Origin: Brachyhypopomus gauderio
Taxonomy: Eukaryota; Chordata; Actinopteri; Gymnotiformes; Hypopomidae
Direction: 5' to 3'
Assembly: GCF_052324685.1 (NCBI RefSeq)
Contig: NC_135213.1
Location: 41,078,700 to 41,142,699 of the forward strand
Length of the DNA: 64,000 nucleotides
Part shown: piece by piece, positions 57,368 through 64,000 of the stretch
Numbering within the stretch: the stretch's first letter is position 1
How the letters are laid out: each line of letters begins with the position of its first letter
Notes under the pieces: generated by a model
Database searches by the model: none
What the model was told of the DNA's origin: nothing
What the model saw: the letters and a program-made list of their open reading frames with translations, nothing else
Translations under genes and position numbers: made by a program

Positions 57368-57923
57368 GGGTGTACTCACACTAGGCACGGTTTGCTGGTT
57401 CCGTGCTGGGGCCCGGTTATCCCCCCTCCCCACTCCCCCTCTGGCCTGCACTCACACTGGCTTCAGCAACCCGGCCCGAGCACGCTTACGTCATCACAAC
57501 GTGACTTTATTTGGAAAAAAAGCGCGCTGGCACAACACTATGGAGTTCACGATTCTCTTTTTATTGTATTTTTGGAGTCGTTTTGGGAGTGCAGAAACAC
57601 GGCGCAAGCACAGATTTATCGATAATTTAACACAACGATTGTCTGCTAATCGCTTTGCCGCTATGACTGTTTAACGTGAGCGTCGCATCACTGACGTCAT
57701 GTTTGAGTTCCAGCAAAATGAACCAATCAGACGAGGCACCAAGCGGGCCCGGGCACGGATAGCGCTCACACTAGAAGCGAACCGTGCCCGAGTCCACATG
57801 AATCGTGCCCTGGCCCACCTCTTCAAGCGGGCCCGAGCACGGTTGGAGCGCTCACACTAGCCAAACGAACCGTGCTTCGGCAGGCAACCGTGCCCGGATC
57901 ACAGAGCCTAGTGTGAGTGCGCC
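57368..57923. mobile_element. MITE family copy 3, inverted orientation
   Basis: The ends gggtgtactcacactaggc and cctagtgtgagtgcgcc. The body is the reverse complement of copy 1 over its full length. No clean flanking duplication. Confidence 0.85.
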
Positions 57924-58077
57924 AGATACGATAATCCTTGATTTATCACGTAACGGGTAAATTGATATAGATATATCACTCACTTAATTATTGTATAGAA
58001 GTGATACATAAACTGTAGTCTATGTTGATAAAGGCATGTTGTTTTGAAAGCAAATCACATCAGTAAGTCAATAATAT

Positions 58078-58446
58078 TGTGGCGTGGTGTGGAGAAAAGA
58101 GGTCGTAGGCAGGTCCATTTCAATTTTGTAGTTGGCTTTATTAATGCCACGAAGTAAAAACTCAATGCGCGCATGCGCAATCACATGGGGCTAACCGCCT
58201 CCTTCACACATGCACACGGGGGGGTAACATTATGACAATCACATTACACCTGGGTGGAAGGGGGTCTCGGGTAAGGCACAAGTACATGAAATGGACCAGG
58301 GTAACTAACACCAACAGCACATATGAAGGATAACAGCAACTCGTAACACAAAGGCATAAACTTACATAACACATAACACTTCTAGGCCGCTAGGGCTCAT
58401 GGGTATTACCGTAACTCTTCGGTACCTCCCATAGCCCGACGCTACA
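58078..58446 (-). repeat. Gypsy 3' LTR, 369 bp
   Basis: On the minus strand it begins TGTAGCGTCGGGCTATGGG directly after a purine tract and ends CACCACGCCACA. TG...CA ends. The flanking 5 bp outside are aatat; the matching copy would be beyond the window. Confidence 0.75.
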
Positions 58447-58465
58447 CAGCCCCCCCCCCAAGGGG
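58447..58465 (-). promoter_or_regulatory. Polypurine tract
   Basis: Minus-strand purine run ccccttgggggggggg adjoining the LTR; the usual primer site for plus-strand DNA synthesis in LTR elements. Confidence 0.6.
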
Positions 58466-58718
58466 TCAGCCGTCCCGGCGACCACACAGTACAAAACAGT
58501 AGCGTGCAACTAATACAAGGATTTAAAAATTCCATAACGGAATCAAACACGACATAAATGCATGAACAGTATAACTCGTACAACATGCATAAGGCAATAA
58601 ACAGCTCAACTCACAGCATCATGAAAAAAACAAAAACATGGAGATGCGTAACAAGAATATGGCATCTGACCAGTCGGGAACTCAGCAATGAGCAGTCCAT
58701 ATAGACATGGCACACGTT

Positions 58719-61109
58719 TCAGGGCACACAGTCCTGTAGGCGCCGTGGTAGCCTACGCATACGTTGCGGCCTGGCCAATCCAGCCGCAGGGGAAATGGTG
58801 TGAGGGGCCACGGGGGAAACAGGGGCAGGAGAGTCCCGGCAGCGTCCAGTGCCCTGAGCCCTTGGGCGGTACGGGGCAAGGCGGTCGCGATGTACCACGA
58901 GGCGCCGCCGGCCCCAACGTATCCGGTAGACCACGTCGCTCAGCCGAGACAGCACAGAGCACGGGCCCACCCAAGCAGACTGCAGCTTGGGGCACAGTCC
59001 CTTTTTACGCTGCGGGTTGTACAGCCATACCTCAGAGTTCGCCAGCAGAGGTTCGCCATAGCAGCGCATGTCGTAAGCACGCTTCTGGCGTAGCCCGGCC
59101 TCAGACTGGCGGCCCCTGGCCAGCGTGTGGACATCGTGCAGTCTCGTCCGTAGCCTGGAAACAAACACAGGACCTTGGTAAGTGTCACCGTCGTCCACTG
59201 GAGGTGCGCCGAAAGCCAGGTCTACCGGCGAACGTAGCTCACGGCCGAACATGAGCATGGCCGGCGTGAAACCAGTGGTCTCCTGTACGGCAGAGCGGCA
59301 TGCCAACAGGACAAAAGGGAGCTGCTTGTCCCAGTCACGTTGGTTCCCCCGGGTAGCCATGGCCAGCTGAGCGGCCAGGGTCCGGTTGAATCGCTCAACC
59401 AGACCATCACATTGCGGGTGGAGGGGCGTCGTCCTCGTCCTGTGCACCCCCAGCAAACGGCAGACCTCGCCCATGACCTCAGACTCAAAGTTCCTACCCT
59501 GGTCGCTGTGTAGTGCCTCTGGGACGCCGAAACGGCAGAAGAATTCCCCCACCAGGGTCTCAGCCGTCGTTGTAGCACTCTGGTCGGGCACCGCATACGC
59601 CTCCGGCCATTTAGTGAAGTAGTCCATGGCCACGAGCACGTAGCGGTTACCCGACTCAGTCACTGGGAACGGCCCCAGCACGTCCACTGCCACTCTTTCC
59701 ATAGGGCTGCCGGATTGCATGGGGTGGAGGGGAGCATGTGAGGTCCTCGCCGGTCCCTTCTTAGCAGCGCACACGTCACAGCAGTGGACATACAGCTCGA
59801 CATCCATCCTGCAGCCAGGCCACCAGAATTTCTGACGCAACCGGCCCAAAGTTTTGGTGATGCCAAAATGGCCTGAGCCGGGAAGACTGTGTACGGCCCG
59901 CAGGACATCGTTGCGCAGCTGCCGTGGCACCACTGCTTGGGTTAGACGGCCCCCAGTGCCCGGGTCCTCCCAAACCCGGCATAGCATACCCCCAACAACT
60001 TTCAGGTTGCCCCAGTTAGACTTCAGGGCCTTGGCCACGGGGCCCAGTCGCATCACAGTGTCCCACTCCGGAGTGGTGGCCGACTCAACCGCACGCAGTG
60101 CCCACTCGAGCTCCAGATCAGCCCCCTGAGCTTCGGTCAGCTCCGCGGCGGACACACAGCTTAACACGGGGGGAGAAGGGGTAAACTGGCCAACCGCCGC
60201 GCATAGACCGATGTCGACCGCTCTGTCTTCAGCCCGCTGGCAGTATTTGCAGTCGAGTGACGCGCACGGGCGTCGGGACAGCGCGTCGGCGTTACCGTGG
60301 TTGTGACCAGGCCTGTGTTCGACCACGAAGTTAAACTCCTGTAGCCGGGTTAGCCACCTCGCTAATTGGCCCTCCGGCTCGCGGAAACGTAGTAGCCACT
60401 GGAGTGATGCATGATCGGTCCGCAGCAGGAACGGCACACCGTACACATAGGGCCTAAAGTGGCGCAGCCCCTCAACGACGGCTAACAGCTCGCGTCGCGT
60501 GACACAATAGTTCCTCTCGGCCTTGTCGAGGCGGCGGCTGAAGTACGCGATAACCCGTTCTGAACCTCCCTGGACCTGGGACAGTACAGCACCTAGACCG
60601 TGATCGCTTGCGTCAGTGTCCACGATGAACCGTTCGGCCGGGCAGGGGTAAGCCAAGACAGGCGTACTGCACAAACGTTGTTTCAGAGAACAAAACGCAT
60701 GTTCAGCGTCGTCAGACCAGCTAAACCTCACACCGCCGCCGCTCGTCAAGCGGTGAAGGGGGGCAGCAATATCTGCAAAGCCCTTTACAAAGCGGCGGTA
60801 GTACGACGCGAGTCCGAGGAAACTACGCACTTGTCGTACAGTACGAGGGGTGGGCCACTCCCGGACCGCGGCCGTCTTGCTGGGATCAGTAGCTATACCC
60901 TCTTTGCTCACTACGTGTCCGAGGAAATTTACGCGTCGCTGAAGGAGATTGCACTTTGCCGGGTTGAGAGACAAATTCGCTTCCTTCACGAGGCCCAAGA
61001 CTAGCTCTAAATTGGCCAGCGCTGACTCGAAACCCGCGGCATGGACCAAAACATCGTCCAGATAAACGACGCACGTACTGCTCGGGACGCCAGACAGGAC
61101 ACGCTCCAT
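58719..61109 (-). CDS. Gypsy pol C-terminal part: RT end, RNase H, integrase (796 codons)
   Basis: The ORF opens at an internal Met of the RT (MERVLSGVPSSTCVVYLDDV; catalytic YLDD) because a LINE interrupts it upstream. RNase H follows (VDTDASDHGLGAVLS, CVTRRELLAVVEG, RTDHASLQWLL, NADALSR). The integrase has the HHCC zinc domain (HSLPGSGHFGITKT, CDVCAAKKG) and the DDE core (AVDVLGPFPV, HSDQGRNFES, LVERFNRTLA), then a C-terminal region with VVYRIRWGRRRLVVHRDRL. The reading frame is open to the stop at 58719, so the integrase half looks recently functional although the element as a whole is broken. Confidence 0.93.
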   Translation of the reverse strand: MERVLSGVPSSTCVVYLDDVLVHAAGFESALANLELVLGLVKEANLSLNPAKCNLLQRRVNFLGHVVSKEGIATDPSKTAAVREWPTPRTVRQVRSFLGLASYYRRFVKGFADIAAPLHRLTSGGGVRFSWSDDAEHAFCSLKQRLCSTPVLAYPCPAERFIVDTDASDHGLGAVLSQVQGGSERVIAYFSRRLDKAERNYCVTRRELLAVVEGLRHFRPYVYGVPFLLRTDHASLQWLLRFREPEGQLARWLTRLQEFNFVVEHRPGHNHGNADALSRRPCASLDCKYCQRAEDRAVDIGLCAAVGQFTPSPPVLSCVSAAELTEAQGADLELEWALRAVESATTPEWDTVMRLGPVAKALKSNWGNLKVVGGMLCRVWEDPGTGGRLTQAVVPRQLRNDVLRAVHSLPGSGHFGITKTLGRLRQKFWWPGCRMDVELYVHCCDVCAAKKGPARTSHAPLHPMQSGSPMERVAVDVLGPFPVTESGNRYVLVAMDYFTKWPEAYAVPDQSATTTAETLVGEFFCRFGVPEALHSDQGRNFESEVMGEVCRLLGVHRTRTTPLHPQCDGLVERFNRTLAAQLAMATRGNQRDWDKQLPFVLLACRSAVQETTGFTPAMLMFGRELRSPVDLAFGAPPVDDGDTYQGPVFVSRLRTRLHDVHTLARGRQSEAGLRQKRAYDMRCYGEPLLANSEVWLYNPQRKKGLCPKLQSAWVGPCSVLSRLSDVVYRIRWGRRRLVVHRDRLAPYRPRAQGTGRCRDSPAPVSPVAPHTISPAAGLARPQRMRRLPRRLQDCVP

Positions 61110-61139
61110 CAGGCGCTCAAAAGTGGCCGGAGCGTTACA

Positions 61140-62832
61140 TTTTATTTTTTTATTTTATTTAACCTTTATTTAACCAGAAAAACCTCATTGAGATTAAAAA
61201 TCTCTTTTTCAAGAGTGTCCTGGCCAAGACAGGCAGCAGTACATTCACAATTTACAATAAAAACAATCATACATAAAGACAATAACAAGTTTTCAATACA
61301 TCAGAACATAGAATCAAGACAATAAGTCAAATCAATTAATCAGTCAAAACATTTGCAACTAGAAGCATCCACCTCCAAGTTGCTCAACATCCTCTTAAAA
61401 GAGCCCAAAGAAACCAGATCTTTAAGTTTCAAGTCTTTTTGTAGCTCATTCCAAGTAAATGGAGCTGCAAACCTAAATGCCTTTTTTCCCAGTTCAGTTC
61501 TAACTTTAGGAACAGACAATAAAAAAAGATTCTGGGAGCGTAGATTGTAAGAATCAATACTCCTTTGACTGATATAGGTCAGAAGGTAGGATGGGAGTAG
61601 ACCTAAAATAGACTTATAAACTAAAATAGACCAATGATATTTTCTACGAGCATACAACGAAGACCATCCAACACGCGCATACAGCATACAATGATGTGTA
61701 AGAGATTTAAAATTGGTGATGAACCTCAGAGCTCCGTGATAGACAGTATCCAGAGACTGTAAGCTTTGAGAAGAGGCGTGCATATACAAAACATCACCGT
61801 AATCTAATACAGATATAAATGTAGCAGAAACCAGTCTCTTTCTAGATTCAAAAGAGAGACATGATTTTATTCGAAAGAAAAAACCTAACTTCAGTTTTAA
61901 TTTTTTAACAAGTTGCTGAATCTGAGCAGTAAAAGAAAGAGAACTATCAAGTAAAATGCCTAGATATTTATACGTAGGAACAAGTTCTATCTGAGTTCCT
62001 TGAGCAGTAATAATTGAAGGCAGGTTTGAAAGTTTAGATTTTGAATTTGAAAACATCATAACTTTTGTTTTATCAGCATTTAAAACCAGCTTTAAATCAT
62101 AATAATTTTGTTGTATAATGTTAAAATCAACTTGTAACTGACTGAGAGCTTGGATAGGTGTGGATGCAGAAGTATACATAACTGTGTCATCAGCATAAAA
62201 ATGAAATTTTGCATTACAAATATTGTAGTTAATGTTATTAATATAAAGTATGAACAAAAGCGGCCCCAGGACTGACCCTTGTGGAACACCCTTTTGTACA
62301 GTGAGTAAGCTGGAAGTACAGCCATCTACTTGTACACACTGTGTTCTGCCTATTAGGTAATTTTTAAACCAGCCAACTGCATGATCTGACAATCCTGCTT
62401 TAGATAATCTGTGTGCAAGGATGGAATGGTCTACAGTATCAAAAGCCTTAGACAAGTCAATAAAAAGGGCCGCACAATGTTGTTTGTTATCAATAGTATC
62501 TATAAAATCATTAAAAACATTAAGTGCTGCTGTAATTGTGCTGTGTTTTTTCCTAAAACCAGATTGAAAATCAGACAAAATACTATTCTCATTTAAAAAA
62601 TCCTTTAGCTGATCACTAATAAGAGACTCAAGAACTTTAGCCAGAACAGACAACTTGGAAATAGGTCTATAATTATTTAAGATCGTGGGGTCACCTCCTT
62701 TAAACAAAGGAGTAACCTGGGCAGATTTCCAAATAGGTGGTATGGTATTAGAGACTAAGGACAAGTTAAATATATGAGTCAAAGGTGGGGCAATAAAATC
62801 AGCTGCTAATTTTAAAAAGTAAGGCTCAAGTT
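61140..62832 (-). mobile_element. 5'-truncated LINE inserted into the Gypsy RT
   Basis: Encodes a LINE RT lacking its endonuclease: NNYRPISKLSVLAK, FIDLSKAFDTVDHS, KGVPQGSVLGPLLF, FHFYADDTVMYTS, then a C-terminal region ending CKCFD at 61340. The 3' UTR (ggttaaataaaggttaaata) ends A-rich at 61140. On the Gypsy side the codons run ...LPF and resume at C-N-A-P-A-T-F, so only a few bases were lost and no target duplication is visible. CR1/jockey-like; clade not settled. Confidence 0.88.
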
Positions 62833-63952
62833 CGAAAGGGAGGACCGTGAATTGCCAGAGGCCAGAACCAATAGAGAAGGCAGTTTTCTCCTTGGCCGTG
62901 TCCGCCAAGGGGACCTGCCAGTACCCGCTACGCAGGTCCAGAGAACTAAACCAGTCGGAGCCCGCTAGTTGTTTGAGCGTGTCATCCACCCGTGGTATGG
63001 GGTAGGAGTCCAGCCTGGTGACCGCGTTCAAGCGCCGGTAGTCAACACAGAACCGCCATGAGCCGTCCTTCTTCTTCGCCAGGACTACCGGTGCGGACCA
63101 CGAGCTGCTCGACGGTTCAATGACGCCAGCCGCTGCCATCTCCCGAATCTGACTCTCGGCCGCCGCACGCTTAGCTAGAGGGAGGCGGTGGGGTCTCAGG
63201 CGGGCAGGCTTAGCGTCCCCCGTGTCGATCGAGTGGCTCGCGAACCCCGTCCTCGAACAGTCACGTTCGTTCGCCGCGAATGATCCCCTGTAGCGCTCTA
63301 GAAGGTCACGGAGTAGCCCGCCTTGCGTTATGGATAGCCCCGAGCTACTCCTAAGCCACAACTCATGGATCGGGTCCCCCGGGCACGGCAACGGTTTGTT
63401 CAAACTCACCTGTTCCTTGGACATTAAACACGAACGCGGGGTCGTGTCACTCCCGCAGCACACATTAACCGGCCGATCATTCAGCACCAGTACCCCACGC
63501 CCGTAGTCGATAATGGCCCTAGTCTGTTTCAGGAAATCGCTACCGAGAATACACGAATCTGAGATCTCCCCGACCCAAAACATGTGGACGCAAGGTCCCT
63601 GCCCAAAGTCAAATTCGACCTCGATGTACCCTAGCAGCTCAAGGCGCTCACCCGTAACCGTGGTCAGCCCCCCCCGACTACGCGTCACGTCAGCGAGCCC
63701 CCCCGCGCTGCCCGCAAGTAAATCAGGCCGTATAAGCGATACCGAGGACCCCGTGTCAACCAGCGCAGAAACATGAATATCGCCGAACTTACACGGAATG
63801 TGCATGTCGCGCTGGCCGGCGACTCTTGAGAAGCTTGAGGGTAGACCAGAGGGGTTGGGAGTCGCCGCGTCCCTCATCGGGCGGCTCCCTGCTCGTTTCC
63901 CGTAGCTTTGCAAACAGCGGCCTTGTGTCCGCGTTCGCCGCAATTCCAGCAT
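61340..63952 (-). CDS. In-frame Gypsy protease/RT-LINE RT fusion ORF, 870 codons
   Basis: Residues about 1-370 are Gypsy: protease with VDTGSSVSLI near residue 66, the linker, then RT motifs EMAAAGVIEPSSSSWSAPVV, KKDGSWRFCVDYRRLN, DWFSSLDLRSGYWQ, ending WQFTVLPF. From residue about 374 the frame continues without a stop into the LINE RT (ELEPYFLKLAADF onward) to the LINE's own stop. The join lies at 62833/62832. The Gypsy catalytic YLDD is on the other side of the insertion, so the fusion has the LINE's YADD but a truncated Gypsy RT. This is most likely a chance in-frame insertion, not a functional gene. Confidence 0.85.
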   Translation of the reverse strand: MLELRRTRTQGRCLQSYGKRAGSRPMRDAATPNPSGLPSSFSRVAGQRDMHIPCKFGDIHVSALVDTGSSVSLIRPDLLAGSAGGLADVTRSRGGLTTVTGERLELLGYIEVEFDFGQGPCVHMFWVGEISDSCILGSDFLKQTRAIIDYGRGVLVLNDRPVNVCCGSDTTPRSCLMSKEQVSLNKPLPCPGDPIHELWLRSSSGLSITQGGLLRDLLERYRGSFAANERDCSRTGFASHSIDTGDAKPARLRPHRLPLAKRAAAESQIREMAAAGVIEPSSSSWSAPVVLAKKKDGSWRFCVDYRRLNAVTRLDSYPIPRVDDTLKQLAGSDWFSSLDLRSGYWQVPLADTAKEKTAFSIGSGLWQFTVLPFELEPYFLKLAADFIAPPLTHIFNLSLVSNTIPPIWKSAQVTPLFKGGDPTILNNYRPISKLSVLAKVLESLISDQLKDFLNENSILSDFQSGFRKKHSTITAALNVFNDFIDTIDNKQHCAALFIDLSKAFDTVDHSILAHRLSKAGLSDHAVGWFKNYLIGRTQCVQVDGCTSSLLTVQKGVPQGSVLGPLLFILYINNINYNICNAKFHFYADDTVMYTSASTPIQALSQLQVDFNIIQQNYYDLKLVLNADKTKVMMFSNSKSKLSNLPSIITAQGTQIELVPTYKYLGILLDSSLSFTAQIQQLVKKLKLKLGFFFRIKSCLSFESRKRLVSATFISVLDYGDVLYMHASSQSLQSLDTVYHGALRFITNFKSLTHHCMLYARVGWSSLYARRKYHWSILVYKSILGLLPSYLLTYISQRSIDSYNLRSQNLFLLSVPKVRTELGKKAFRFAAPFTWNELQKDLKLKDLVSLGSFKRMLSNLEVDASSCKCFD

Positions 63953-64000
63953 GAAAGCGGGCTGTCCGCTGGTTGAACGCGGGATCGGGGTCGCCGCGAG
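63874..64000 (-). CDS. Gypsy gag C-terminus with CCHC zinc knuckle (partial)
   Basis: In a different frame from the protease, the minus strand reads CWNCGERGHKAAVC (C-x2-C-x4-H-x4-C) at 63951-63910 and continues to a TGA ending at 63874. The gag frame overlaps the pol frame, the arrangement used for frameshift expression. The rest of gag lies outside the window. Confidence 0.8.
   Translation of the reverse strand, partial: SRRPRSRVQPADSPLSCWNCGERGHKAAVCKATGNEQGAAR

Larger units (their letters stand above)
58078..64000 (-). mobile_element. Gypsy LTR retrotransposon, 3' part, interrupted by a LINE
   Basis: Reading on the minus strand from the window edge: end of gag with a CCHC zinc knuckle (63951-63910), protease, RT, a LINE insertion (61140-62832), the rest of RT, RNase H, integrase, polypurine tract and a 3' LTR (58078-58446). 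The 5' LTR lies outside the window. Domain order PR-RT-RH-IN identifies Gypsy/Ty3. Confidence 0.93.

Noticed and set aside
58688..59254. Plus-strand ORFs at 58688-61004 opposite Gypsy pol
   Set aside because: Antisense shadows of the GC-rich pol reading frame.

Overview
This is vertebrate nuclear DNA, almost certainly from a teleost fish. Genes are split by GT-AG introns, intergenic DNA is AT-rich, and the transposon mix (Tc1 with IR/DR ends, L2/CR1-type LINEs, tRNA-derived SINEs, hAT, P-like THAP and Gypsy elements) is typical of ray-finned fish. No bacterial or organellar signal was seen.

The backbone is a syntenic block matching the human chromosome 21 interferon-receptor region. At the left edge is a single-exon gene orthologous to EPCIP (C21orf62), positions 216-911. 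Four class II cytokine receptor genes follow, head to tail on the + strand, and I could rebuild each one exon by exon. Gene A (7146-20339, 623 aa) and gene B (22409-31861, 497 aa) are IFNAR2-like receptors of the fish CRFB1/2/3 group with long acidic tails ending in a Gly-Tyr motif. Gene C (33302-35888, 304 aa) belongs to the same group, but its tail stops just after the juxtamembrane box. Gene D (37328-55853, 367 aa) is the IL10RB/CRFB4 orthologue. All four share one plan: a signal-peptide exon, two exons for each of two fibronectin-III domains, a transmembrane exon, then one or two tail exons. Intron phases are 1-2-1-0-1-0 throughout, so the cluster arose by tandem duplication. Such receptors work as heteromeric pairs that activate JAK/STAT signalling for type I interferons (A-C) and IL-10-family cytokines (D). 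CRFB5 (IFNAR1) and CRFB6 (IFNGR2) would be expected beyond the right edge.

Much of the remainder is mobile DNA, and several insertions can be dated relative to one another. A 1,790-bp P-element-like unit (3655-5444) carries a THAP gene. A potentially active Tc1 element (28047-29691) sits in a 5'-truncated L2 LINE inside gene B, and its empty site is preserved in a second L2 copy whose 987-codon ORF is intact (47365-50328) in il10rb intron 5. An old LINE in il10rb intron 1 is split by a solo LTR, with another solo LTR nearby. A hAT MITE is nested inside a TA-type MITE. At the right edge a Gypsy retrotransposon (58078 to the end) is interrupted by a LINE that is fused in frame to its protease/RT. 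Minisatellites occur in gene A intron 1 (30/33 bp), in the coding part of gene A's tail (36 bp, 9 units) and as twin 40-bp arrays in il10rb introns 1 and 5.

The most interesting biology is the receptor cluster itself: an IFNAR2-like gene with a genomically fixed short tail, one lacking the canonical D1 cysteine pair, one with a tandemly expanded tail, and an exact ISRE consensus just upstream of il10rb. All exon models are manual and not supported by transcripts.
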